Source: Mangifera indica (Eukaryota > Streptophyta > Magnoliopsida > Sapindales > Anacardiaceae). From it: a stretch of DNA of 64,000 nucleotides. The position numbers were made by a program, and so were the translations under genes. This document shows, in pieces, positions 1-11,059 of the stretch. The stretch spans positions 11,622,138-11,686,137 of the forward strand of contig NC_058144.1 of assembly GCF_011075055.1 (NCBI RefSeq). Reading direction: 5' to 3'. The notes beneath the pieces are model-generated. The model had not been told where the DNA came from. It searched no databases and worked only from the letters and a program-made list of their open reading frames with translations. Each line of letters starts with the position of its first letter. Position 1 is the first letter of the stretch.

Positions 1-324
1 CAATGACTAATTTTTAATCGTTTTGTCAAACCATATATAAGCCATATTTTACAAGCAAAAATTTTCATAATTCTTTCAATCTCAATTTCAATTCTGGATT
101 CTTGATTGTTTTTAATCAATCTTTTATTTCCATTTTTTTTAGAATATTACTTATTATTATTTATATTTCATTCATATATAAAATGAATTCAATTCATTTG
201 ATTATTTTAACGAAGCACCTTTGTTTCCATATGCTGATAAAGAATTTGAGAGTTAAGTGCAAGTAAGTACAACAATAATTGTTTTAATTAAACTACATAA
301 ACAATTGATGGTAAATTGATTCAA
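1..324. other. AT-rich sequence, no gene seen
   Basis: No coding region, RNA gene or clear repeat can be recognised. The segment leads into a decayed hAT transposase and may be its 5' part or terminal region, but I could not find the matching terminal inverted repeat. Confidence 0.4.
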
Positions 325-2510
325 AAGGCAGTGTGCAAACACTACAATAGAGGTTTGACTTGTGCAAATTCAACGGGCAATGTCCATCTTCATCATATAA
401 TGGAGTACTGTAAAAAAATTCCTTAAAACTTGAGAGGGCAATAACAAATTGCATTCACAAGATTAAAATCAGTGTGCACATCATTTTCAAGTAATCTAGC
501 CGCACTTGGTTCAATCGTAGGAGAAATGCCCAATTTCACATACAATCATCAAATTATGCGTGACTATATGGCTAGACATGTTGTTACTTCTATTCTACAT
601 TTTTCTAATGCAAAAGATATAATATAAGAATGGATGATTAGGGGCGTTCAAAACCGGTTAATTAAACCAATTTGATAGACTTTTGAACCAAACTAAATTT
701 TCAATTTGGAGAAAATAAAAAATAAAAATCGAACCGATTTAAAATTAATCAATTTTGAATCAAACCAAATATATTAATTAACTTAACCAAATTCTCAGTT
801 AACTAGTTTTGAACTGAATTTCAAATGATTAACCTATTTTATTAATTTTTTCATTTAAAAAAAAATAGGTTCAATACTTTGTTAATTTCTTATTAAATTT
901 TTTAAAACCAATTCAATTCAATTAATATGTTTTAAAAATGGAAAAACTGGTAACCGAACCAAAAAAACCAATTTTTGTATATTCTTAAACCTATTTTTTT
1001 AAATGACCTATTTTTCAGTTTAATTTTCAGTTTAAAAATTTGTTCGGTTTGATTATTGAATAATTTTGAATGCTTTACGGATAATGCAATAAAATATTTA
1101 ATTGGTCTTTAGAAAATACCTAGGGCTACATCAAGATCCAATATAGGTAGAAATTATGAATTAATGAAAATAAAAATTATAAATGAATTTAATGGTGGTA
1201 TTTCTTTTGATTTATGGAAAACTAGTAATCAACAGTTATGATATTTTTGTGCAACTATTCATTATATTAATTTTGAATGATAGTTGCACAAAAAGTAATT
1301 ACATTTAGAACGTTAGAATATCCTTATTTTGGCGTCAGAATTTATCAAACATTAGCTAACATATTCGATGAATATAAAATTAATAAATTTATTTTTACAA
1401 TAACATTTGATAATATTAAATCTAAGGATAAAGTAATATAATTGATGTTAAGACATTTAAATTTACTATTTGATGGAGAAATATTTCAAAGTAAATGTGC
1501 ATGTTATATTATGATTTTAATAGCATAAGACAACATGACTTTAGCTAAAAATCATATAAGAGCTATTAAACATATTGTTAGTTATATTTTATCATTCCCA
1601 TCACGTTTAGAATTTTATTATCAAATGTGTAAATAAATGGATTTAGAAGAAAAATATTATTTAAAAACAATAATAAAACTATGTGGAATTTAACATATCT
1701 GATGTTGAAATCATACGAGAGTTATGAATATGTGATAAATGAATTTTTTAATACCTAACCAAAAGATCATAAAATCATGTTTTTCTAAATTAAGATAATT
1801 GGGAAATTGATAAAAGTTTAGGAGTTTATTATTTGACAATTTGTTTATTCCATTTTAGATATAATTCATACCAAATGGAAGAAAAATTTTAAAAATATTG
1901 GAAAGACACACCTTTATTATTTGTTGCAATAACTATTTTAGACTTGACAAAATTACTAAAAGTTCAAAATTTGTTGGAAGTTATAAGTGAAATTTTAGTT
2001 GAACCATTAACTTTTAAGTTAGATGATATTTATGAGTTTTTGTTAGAAATGTTTACTGTATATGAAAAAAATATGGTAACACATTACACACTTCAGAACC
2101 ATGGTAAGTTCAAGTGATTCATCCAGAGATAAGTCGCGATTATGGTCTATACTATGGAAAGGTAAAAAATTGGTAGGTTAAACTTTCCATTATGATGAAT
2201 TTTATGATTACACTAATATTGATAATTTTCCCCGAAATAAAAATCAAAGTGATTTTTTTTTGATATTTTGGCATAGTGGAAAGCATGTCAAAACACTTAT
2301 CTTATGTTTTTTGCTATGAGATATGATCTTCTAATTTCTCTTACGTCTATTGTAGCATCGAAATAAGTTTTAATTACAGATAGATGCATATTAGATGATA
2401 AAAGCTCAAAATTACACCAAAAAATGGTCAAAACCATCGTATGCATTAGGTGACAACAAAGTTCAAGTTGCAGATTTATCTGGCTGATGATATATTTAAA
2501 GACTTCAAGA
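325..2510 (+). pseudogene. Decayed hAT-family transposase (BED finger to hATC)
   Basis: Remnant of a cut-and-paste hAT transposase with many stops and frameshifts. In order: a BED-type zinc finger at about 328-425 (CKHY, where the family usually has CxxC, followed by a HLHH...C cluster); a linker at about 530-638 (MPNFTYNHQIMRDYMARHV); the catalytic region from about 1190 (FDLWKTSNQQL, then a stop, then YFCATIHYINFE) through 1350-2075; and the C-terminal hATC dimerisation domain at about 2230-2480 (CILDDKSSKLHQKMVKTIVC). The linker and catalytic parts are separated by the small element at 639-1077. The domain order fits the plant RICESLEEPER/zf-BED hAT group. No intact reading frame remains, so it is presumably inactive. 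Ends are approximate and the element's own terminal repeats were not found. Confidence 0.8.
639..1077. mobile_element. hAT-like MITE nested in the hAT transposase
   Basis: About 439 bp with imperfect terminal inverted repeats: the left end starts taggggcgttcaaaaccgg and the right end, read on the complementary strand, starts taaagcattcaaaatt. The flanking 8-mers are tggatgat (631-638) and cggataat (1078-1085), 6 of 8 identical, as expected for an aged 8-bp hAT target duplication. It has no coding capacity. It interrupts the surrounding transposase reading frame, so it inserted after that element. Confidence 0.65.
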
Positions 2511-2934
2511 ATTTAAATATTAAAAATAAATGAACAAGGTAGATTTTTTTTGGGTTTATTTTGTCTTTGTATGTGCACATGCATTTTATTATCCTATAAT
2601 GTAATCATGGTTTTTTCTTAACCATAAGTGGGGTTATATCAACAAAATTTTAGAAGTTGTGTCCTTTTTTGATTAAATAGAAAATGTTCAAAAAATTAAT
2701 ACATTATATGTAATAAAATTTAAGATAAAATAAAATAAATGTCTAAAAATAGTGAGTCATGTCGAATCGATCGACTAATCTTATCTCACGACTCAGGCCA
2801 TAACTTGTCAAGCCTACAAGTCTGGCATGACTCCTTTTTTTTTGTGTTGACCAATACAAGTTGTACCAATTTTTTTTTGTCAAAGCTGGATTACAAGCTA
2901 CTCCAACCCTATTGGCATAACTGATTTTCCCTAA
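2511..2934. other. AT-rich spacer, no gene seen
   Basis: No feature could be supported. A small open frame at 2739-2924 resembles nothing known and overlaps an equally long frame on the other strand, so neither is called. Confidence 0.35.
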
Positions 2935-3345
2935 GGATGACAATAAAAAAGGGCGGGTAGGGGATCTCAATTCCTATCCTCGTTACAGGAATGATAAAAA
3001 TTTTTTGTTCTCTCTATGCAAAGAAAAATCTCCTCCTTGTGGAGAAAATCCCCATTTTGTATTTTCAAAACACAATATAAATATATTAAATAACAAAATT
3101 AATTAAAATTAAAACGAACTTATTATTTCAAATGTTACAAATATCATATATTAACCAACTTAATATTTATAAAAAATATAAATAAATTTGAAAAACATAA
3201 ATACTCTAAAACTTTAAGAATATATTAATATTTTAAATAAAAAATATTAATATAAAAAAGGTAAGAATAGAGACAAAGATAAGAACAGAGATGGGACAGG
3301 AATAAGAGTAGAGCGAGAAGAGAATATATGTATCCTCACTTTTTA
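2935..3345. repeat. MITE-like repeat, copy 1 (partner at 32772-33222)
   Basis: Matches 32772-33222 along its length in the same orientation. Both begin with a G-rich end (gggcgggtaggggatc here, gggtagggaggggatc in the partner). Both share a core containing cacaatataaatatatta or a near copy, and end in a segment of the form gagacaa(a/g)g...ag(a/c)ag...gggac. It has no coding capacity. The G-rich ends resemble small hAT-type plant MITEs, but clear target duplications were not found, so the family is inferred. Confidence 0.6.
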
Positions 3346-4132
3346 TTATAGAGATATTTTTTATTTTTTTCTCTTTCTTATTAGAATCAAATAAGATTAA
3401 AAGCCTTAAATTCAAACTGAAATTATACTCTCTAATTCTGTCTCCACAAAACATATAATTGAAGCAGCCTGTCTAGAGCGATTAATTTTAGTTGGACATG
3501 GCTTTGATGAGTTGATGTTGATCCATCCCCACGTTTCATTGAAATTTGGGCCTACCACTCCCTGTAGGTGGACCAACGGGAGGAGAAAATACAAGAAAGG
3601 AATGCCCAAGGAAAAAATTGAGTTCAGATTTGAGAAAAGGTAAACATATTGAAAATTTTAGTTATAGCAGTTGCTTTAATTTTATTATATATTTAAATTT
3701 TATGATATTATTGAAAATTTAGGATGTAATAATATCTATAAAAATTGTCCCTAAAAATTCACAAAATATCAAACAAGAAAATGTTAAAATTATAAAATTG
3801 CCACAAAAAAGGTCTCAAGGAGAAAAGACGAGGATTGTGCCATTTAGCCTTATTGGAGGAGACAGATTTGTTGAAATACTCTCTTTGAATACCTGGTTCC
3901 AAGATATAAGGGTAAATGAGGATATTTAGTAGAAAATAGTATCCTTATCTGTAATTTCATTCTACATCAAAGCTCGTCTTCTACCCGTCGCTATTCTCCT
4001 CTTTTAAACCCCCAATCTCCCGTGACCGTCAACCACCTCGCCATCTCTCTAAATTCTTGTCTAAAAAAAAATCTCTAAATTCTAGGGTTTTTTTTAATTA
4101 ATAATTTCACAAATAACAATAACTCATCACCA
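3346..4132 (+). promoter_or_regulatory. 5' flank and leader of HSFA1
   Basis: This stretch lies between the MITE and the HSFA1 uORF. From about 3990 it turns pyrimidine-rich (ctctaaattcttgtc and similar), typical of a plant 5' leader. I see no convincing TATA box at a suitable distance and no convincing array of alternating GAA/TTC heat-shock elements. The transcription start is not determinable by eye. Confidence 0.35.
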
Positions 4133-4165
4133 ATGGCGCTCATTTTAATTTTCCTAAAATCCTAA
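4133..4165 (+). CDS. Short upstream ORF in HSFA1 leader (10 codons)
   Basis: An ATG with codons reading MALILIFLKS and then a TAA lies 55 bases upstream of the HSFA1 start codon, in a pyrimidine-rich stretch that looks like 5' UTR. If the transcript starts upstream of it, ribosomes would meet this ATG first, and it ends before the main start, so reinitiation or leaky scanning would be needed. Translation is inferred, not shown. The peptide resembles no known conserved-peptide uORF. Confidence 0.4.
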   Translation: MALILIFLKS

Positions 4166-4220
4166 TATCTCTCCTCTTTCTTTTGAATTTTCTGAAAATT
4201 TTTTAGAGTAATTACTTAGC

Positions 4221-7138
4221 ATGGATGCAGCTGCCAGTAGCACCATGGGAGGCGGCGGTGGAGATCCCCCGACGAGCAGTGCGCCGACGCAGCCGGCGCC
4301 TGTTCAGAACGCAGGAAATGCGCCGCCGCCTTTCTTGAGCAAGACGTACGACATGGTGGACGATCCGGCGACGGACTCGATTGTGTCTTGGAGCCCGACC
4401 AATAACAGTTTCGTTGTTTGGAATCCACCAGAGTTTGCACGTGATCTTCTTCCGAAATACTTTAAGCATAATAACTTTTCTAGCTTCGTTCGTCAGTTAA
4501 ACACTTACGTAAGTAGGAAAATTGAGGCATTTGTTTTATTAACCTATTTACTGAACTTAAAGTTGGTTAGTTTTAATCTTTTCTTTTTGGTTAATCTTTG
4601 ATTTTTTATTTAGTTTTAGTTTGTTAAGTTTGATTCCTTTATTACTTGTTAGGGCTATTTTTTATGTTCTAATTAGTCCGGATGAACTTTTGTCTGTTCT
4701 ATTGTCTTTCTGTTAGTTTTTTGATTGGGTTGTTGATTAGTGGTGAATGGTTGGTTTGTCAATTGGGGGTACATTTTTGGTAGGGGTTTGGTTTCTAGAC
4801 ATTGATTATTTTAAGTTAGTTTTTGAGATTCTTTTTGGATTTGATTATGATTAAGTTGTTTCAAGGGACTGCTCTTGTGTAATTTTTGTGTAAATTGATT
4901 AAAAGGAATAGGATTGATAATTTCAGTCTTATTTGATCTATCCAAATCTAAGTGTGAGTTTCTTGTTTTATTTACTCTGTTGTTTTGCGTTTTTAACATG
5001 ACATTTTTTCAGGACCTGGAACATTCACTGGCATATGAATATGATTAGTTGATCATTGATGATTTTGCTCTTAAGTACATTCTAGGGATGAGTTTTAGGT
5101 TTTTGAGGGATTATAGATTATGATGATTATATAGGTATATGAAGAATACCAATTTGGTAATGAGGAGATTGAGAATGGTAGAGTAAGGAAAGAATGTAGA
5201 TTTGTTTCTTTGTGGCTTCAATTGTTCTGGTTTTTGAGAGGTCAGAAGTCTCCCACATCAACTTCAATGAAAGAATTTAAGTAAAAGAATCATTGTATAA
5301 CAGTGTAATGGAATGCTAATTTAGGTTTAGAATTTAATAAACTTTTCTTCCAAATTATTCAAACTATTATAGAAATGCTCCATTTGGTCGCAAAGTTCCA
5401 TGGAGTCACTGAGGGGAACATTGGATATTGGATATGGGGAACCCTGCATGTGGTTAGTTGTATCAGGTGGTTCTAGTTCTCCATCGCTACCAACAATGAC
5501 CTTCCTTGGGCCACTATTAACCAGGTCCTCTTAACAGAAGGTGGTCTGGCATTGTTTGTTCATGCTTTTCTATCATAGGTCTGACAATGTCCATGCATAA
5601 CAAAATCTAGATTCTTATCCCTTGATCTGTCATCTGAGTTTCCATTACTATGGGATCTGGGGTGAGAAGTTGATATTCTTTTATGGTTTGGAAATTACAT
5701 GAGTTAAATTACTAATGTGAGTTGTCAAAACTGATGTGAGTTGTCAAAATTTTAAGGTCATCCATTCTACTTTATTTTAGTTCAAGCTTTGGGTTAGGCA
5801 AAAATTATTAACTTCATGTGCTTGTCTGTCTTGACCAATTATTTCATGTGAAGTTATTTCTTTGCCACCCATTTATTTCATGTTTTTTCCATAACCATTT
5901 ATCTTAAACAGGGCTTCAGGAAAGTTGATCCAGATCGTTGGGAATTTGCAAACGAAGGCTTTTTACGGGGTCAAAAACACCTGCTTCGAGGTATTAGTAG
6001 ACGAAAACCTGCCCATGGACATGGTCATCAACAATCGCAACAACCACACGGACAAAACTCATCTGTGGGTGCTTGTGTTGAGGTTGGCAAATTTGGGCTT
6101 GAGGAAGAGGTTGAGAGACTAAAAAGGGACAAGAATGTGCTTATGCAGGAATTGGTCAGGTTGAGGCAGCAACAACAGGCTACCGATGGCCAGCTCCAAA
6201 CTATGGTGCAACGTCTTCAGGGGATGGAGCAGCGACAACAACAAATGATGTCATTCCTGGCAAAGGCAGTACAGAGCCCTGGTTTCTTAGCCCAGTTTGT
6301 ACAACAACAAAATGATAGTAATAGACGTATAACTGAAATGAACAAAAAGCGTAGGCTCAGGCAAGAAGATGTTGTTGACGATAGTGGTTCTACTGCTTCT
6401 GATGGGCAGATTGTTAAATACCAGCCTTCAATGAATGAGGCAGCAAAATCGATGCTCAAGAAGATCATGAAAATGGAGTCTTCTCGGTTAGATTCACTTA
6501 ACAATAATCATGATAATTTCTTGATTGGTGATGGCTCATCATCATCTAATAGTGGGAGCTCTCCCACCCGGGTATCAGGAGTAACACTTCAAGAGGTTCC
6601 ACCAACTTCAAGGATCTTGGCTCATGGTCCTTCAACTACAATATCTGAATCACAGTCTTCTCGACGTGTCACATCTTCAGAAAAGATGACAACAGACGAA
6701 TTTCTTGATATTAGTAAGTTGGTTGGAGCTCAAGGGGAACCTTCTATCCCAATTTCACAGGGAGATATGATTATGCCTGAAATACCAGAAATAGCTTCAG
6801 AAAGTGTTATTGATATTCCTGGAGACAGTTACATGGTACCCAAGATGGGTAATGAAGATTATATGGATCCAACTTCATTGGTGATAAATGGATCAATGCC
6901 TATAGAAATTGATGGGCTTTCACCTGATCTTGATATTGATGCTTTGCTCGATGCTTCTAGCTTTTGGGATGACCTTTTGCAAAGTCCAGTGCCTGAGGAT
7001 GTTATATCAACCTCAATGGATGGTGAAACCAAGAAAAATGAAACACAGCCAATAGAGAATCGATGGGACAAAGTTCAGCATGTGGATCAGCTTGCTGAAC
7101 AAATGGGTCTTCTTAATTCTGATTCTAAAGTGGTTTGA
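4221..7138 (+). CDS. HSFA1: Heat stress transcription factor, class A1 (HSFA1)
   Basis: Two exons, 4221-4508 and 5912-7138, with a 1,403-bp intron (gtaagt donor, cag acceptor), encode 504 residues. The intron sits inside the DNA-binding domain after RQLNTY, the conserved HSF position. Domains: DNA-binding domain about 37-130 ([14 protein letters not shown] through [20 protein letters not shown]); Q-rich HR-A/B oligomerisation region about 160-215 with the long class A spacing; nuclear localisation signal KKRRLR at 241-246; AHA activation motif [11 protein letters not shown] near 443-453; C-terminal LAEQMGLL export-like motif near 490-497. Class A1 factors are the master activators of the plant heat response, bind heat-shock elements as trimers and are held by HSP70/HSP90. 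A 10-codon uORF precedes it. Compared with two relic copies nearby it lacks ten codons near residue 329. The A1 subtype cannot be assigned by eye. Confidence 0.95.
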
Positions 7139-7760
7139 CCTGAATGCATAATTGGCTATTTTGAGATCTGTGGTAAGACCTAAAGTTAAACCAGTGATCC
7201 TTCTTGTATGTTCTTCCTATTGTGTTAGTTGAAAATAGCTAATGCCACCCTCTATTTGTTTTGCTCATACTGAGACCCAAAATTTACTCCCATTTTGTTT
7301 TTGGTCTTTTACCTATATGTGTAGGCTATAGATTGGAATTTTCCTTGATTGTACAGGTTGTTGTTCTGCTCCTCCTGCAAGACAATCATCTTTTTTCTAA
7401 GGACTGACTTCTTGTAATTTCTTGTAATCATCTATTGTGTTGGTTGATTGTACAGGTTGTTGTTCTGGAAATTTAATTATATTTCCCTTAATAGAATTGA
7501 CAATATCACTGATCTCAATTACCTTTCCAGTACCTGCATGGTGGTTATGTATTAGATAATACCAAGATGTATAATTTCTGTGAACTTGAAAATGGGTTTG
7601 ATTGAATTAGCGTTCTACTGATTTTGTTACTTTGGGTTGATGATGATGTTGTGGGAATTATTTTGACTTGGAATATTTGAAAAACTAGGTTGTCCAAACT
7701 CCGCTTTGTTTTTGCAAGTGTATTGGTAGGTCCTGAACCGGTGAAAGTATTTTTGGACCT
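7139..7760 (+). other. HSFA1 3' UTR and proximal downstream DNA
   Basis: No coding content. This stretch is copied at 14719-15310 and 18440-19060 (shared marker: aatgcataattggct just after the stop codon, and repeated gttgttgttctgctcc-type segments). Its conservation next to each relic marks it as part of the ancestral duplicated block. The exact polyadenylation site is not visible. Confidence 0.6.
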
Positions 7761-7910
7761 AATTTGATAGAATCATATGGATTTAGGTGACAAAACACAC
7801 CAAAATGGAGGCTCCAGTGATTGAATAGGCAAAGGAATCTGTAATTCCACTTTTCCTAATTAGATAGAGGTGGATTTTGTCAGCAAGAAAAGCTTTAAAG
7901 ATTCAATAAA

Positions 7911-8067
7911 ACTATGTGTACCCATTTTGGATACACAAATGTATATATATTTATATGTGTCATCATGTGATTGGATGATTTTGAATTAAGAATAAAACAA
8001 TAAAAAATCATATGATGACACATATGAGTATGTATATATTTGTGTATTCAAAGTGGGTATACATAGT
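7911..8067. repeat. Foldback MITE, 157 bp
   Basis: Two arms form an imperfect inverted repeat of at least 50 bp: the left arm starts actatgtgtacccatttt, and the right arm read on the complementary strand starts actatgtatacccacttt. Both continue through atacacaaat and atgtgtcatcat. Total length, lack of coding capacity and long arms fit a plant MITE. A target duplication is not clear. It lies about 770 bp past the HSFA1 stop codon. Confidence 0.7.
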
Positions 8068-8689
8068 ATTACTCTTAAAGATTTAAGATAAAATTTTTTG
8101 TCGTGTCAACAATTCCTAAATCTCAACCACATGGGATTTAGAGTGGGCGCTGAGTTCGGGCCTCATGGTTGTGTCAGCGAAAAGAATATCACTTGTTCTA
8201 ATTTTGTTAAATGCATTTGTATTTTTTATATATTTAGCTTCTTACTTTAATGGTCACAGTACAGTGATTCTGGTGGGAAGAATTATATTTTCACTTTTTT
8301 TTTTAAATGTCAAAATATCTAAAATTCCCTTTTCAAGTGATGTGTGCATATTATTTATTAAATCACCACTTCAGTCATATCTGAACAGCTTGTTGGATTA
8401 GGTAATATTTGAAATGACTTTTGAGACATGAAATGATATTATTTCTTTTACCATTTATTTCATCGAATAACTTAAATGACGATTGCTCTGTTGATAATGC
8501 AGATTACTAATTTTATTTTTTATTTGTATAATTTTTATTTTGGTTTGACAATTTCTAAAATTGAATGAATTTCAGTTTTTTAAGAATTGGATCAAATAAT
8601 CAACCTAATGAACTACAGGGATCTTTTTAAGCTTAATTTGATTTATGATCTTGTTAAGGGCGAAGATAATGTTGACGTGAGAAGCTTTA
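8068..8689. other. AT-rich spacer, no gene seen
   Basis: A 78-codon open frame at 8165-8401 is AT-rich, has no recognisable domain and no splice context, and is not called a gene. Nothing else is supported. Confidence 0.35.
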
Positions 8690-9690
8690 TTAGCTTGACA
8701 GTAACATCAGCTTGATGTAAAAATAAGCATCATATATACTTCCATTTTTAAAGCTCGGTAAAAATAAATGTTAATGTTGACACTTGACAATACACATGGG
8801 AAATTTGACACATTTTATATAGGAAAATTAAAAATTTTGCCATTTGTTGAATCAATTTATACAAATTTATCATACTTTCTAAATTTTAAATATGTATATC
8901 ATAAAGATAATATAATATTTAAACTATCATTGTCGTTAAATTAAAGTTAACGACGTCTTTAAGGTAAGGTTGATGAGATCATCTTGCCAACTTGTTTTTG
9001 CCTGATTTTTATTTTCAAACCTTAAACCAAATCAAAACTAATAAATCAAGTTTGATCTTCATTTCTAAACCTTAAATTTAACAAAATAACATATACACCA
9101 TCAACAATCTATGAATCATACTATCAATCAAAAAGAGTAACTTATTTATCTTTAATAATTTATGTTTGTGTTTTGTATGATTTAATTTTTAGATTGTCAA
9201 TTGTAAAAGTTAGTTCACAAATAAACGTCCGGTGAAATCAAGGATTTATGCGTCCTACAGTAATACATAAATATTTTTGGGATTTAACAATTATTATGAT
9301 ACAAATATTTGGGCGTTAAAATGTATTGTATTTTTATGTTAACACATTTTTTATGGTAAAGATTTTAATATTGCTTTCGTATGTTTTGTGGTTCGAGCCA
9401 AGCAGAAAGCGGCGCTACCTTCCGCTGATTGCGGGATTGTATGCTGACATTCATCTCCCTCAAATTCCTCATCTGCCTGTTCATTTTGGGATTGTATTAC
9501 TCATTGAATCAGGTTCATTTTCCTCTTAATTATCTTGCATTATGATTACATTATTGATTATTTTAAAATTTATATTAATAATAAAATAATATCTAATAAT
9601 AAATTAATATATTATTATTTATATTTAAATTCCTACTTATAATAGGATTCGTATCCTTACTCTTGTCTCATTACGACTTCCCCACTATAG
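8690..9690. repeat. Parent copy of duplicated HSFA1-downstream block
   Basis: The segments around 8695-8821 (for example cagcttgatgtaaaaataag) and about 9375-9690 (for example gggattgtatgctgacatt) match 19393-19810 in the same order and orientation. The parent has about 550 bp (roughly 8822-9375) that the copy lacks, so either an insertion occurred here or a deletion there. No gene is visible in it. Confidence 0.7.
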
Positions 9691-11059
9691 ATACTTCCCT
9701 GGCCGTCGAAATCGGATGCCTCCGTTAAACTTAACATGAGGGCAAAATCGTAAAAACAATTCACTGTAAAATTTGAAAATTTAAACCTTCAGAGAAAACT
9801 AATTTCCTTTTTTTGTTTCGTTCAGAAACTACTCCATGGGATCTCGAGAAGATGTTCGATTATGGTTTTTCCGTAATGTGGCAGTCGCTATGAAGGTCTT
9901 TGCGGCGGTTTGCATTGAGGTCTGTCAGATTTGCTCTAATATTTTTATTGATTTTTTTTTGTTTTATGGATATTTTGGTTAGTCCATTGCGAAATGCACA
10001 TTGATTTATCCGAAAATTAAAATTTTATTCATTTCTAATTTTAATTTGCTTGCCATTTTGTTAATTCATGTTTTCTGTTACTGGGTTTTGCGAGAACGAA
10101 CTATTCCATAATTGAGCTTATGGAACTTAATTTTGTTTTGTGGAGGTGTTTGTTCTTCATGTGTTTGAACCCTGAAAAAAGTGAAACGTAAGATTTATAG
10201 GGAAAACGTAATAAAACATTAATGGCAGCAAAACTTTATTCCAGGAGTAAAGAAACCTTCTTGTTGTTTTGCTTGTACGGAGGAAGGAAATTCTCTTTAA
10301 TTTTGTCTGATAAGCATACATGAAGCCTTCAGGTGACCGATTTAGAATAGAAAAAAACTTAAATTTTAGTTTAGAAGGTGATAAAAATTTGCAATTAAGA
10401 AGATATAAAAGTTGGATTTAAACCATGCTTAATATATAAGGTAAAACACACTACACATATATATAGGGCCATTCAGACATTTGGATTTAGGTGCAAAAAT
10501 TGAAAATATAAAAATAAAAATGATAACTATAATCAGATGCAAACTGATGCCCTATGGTGAATTCTTTGCATTGATTTTCTTGGTTAGATTTCTTAAGAGA
10601 TTTCTGCAAGTGTGAGAGATGTGACTCCCACTGCTTTGATTGGTCATAACAGGCAGAAGGTGCATATAATCATGGAGTTAATAATGTTTCTAATACAGTC
10701 CAAAATATGAACTTCTAGAAACGTGATAACAGTTCAGGTAATGAATGCTGTAACCAAAACTGGTGATGGAAATTGATAGACACCTGTATGAATGTTTCTC
10801 CAGCGTCAACAATTCCCTTTGACAGACTCCTCAGCGGCCAATTTCAAGCCCCCCAACTTCACAATCACAGCTCACAGTTGAAGTGTAACTAAATATAAAT
10901 GTAAATGGATCAAAACAGAGCATTTGTTGTATTCATTCAGATTCAATAAAGTCGCAAGAGTTATCACAATAGAAGCCGTAATTTCCACATTTCAACCAAA
11001 GGATTACAACAAAAGCAAAACTAAGAACAAACAACAATTACACAGCAAAATATTCATAT
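9691..11059. other. Intergenic, no supported gene
   Basis: An open frame from 9836 (MGSREDVRLWFFRNVA...) runs 48 codons, with a weak gt donor within it, and could be the first exon of a gene or part of an expressed leader. Nothing downstream to about 11060 continues it convincingly, so it is not called. The sequence from about 10800 may include the LTR of the adjacent gypsy element, but no LTR pair was found. Confidence 0.3.

Noticed and set aside
3346..4220. Heat-shock elements in the HSFA1 promoter
   Set aside because: Single GAA/TTC words (for example gaattttctgaa near 4183) occur but no properly spaced alternating array of three was found.
9836..9982. 48-codon frame (MGSREDVRLWFFRN...) as the first exon of a gene
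   Set aside because: The splice donor is weak, nothing continues the protein in the next kilobase, and no domain is recognised.
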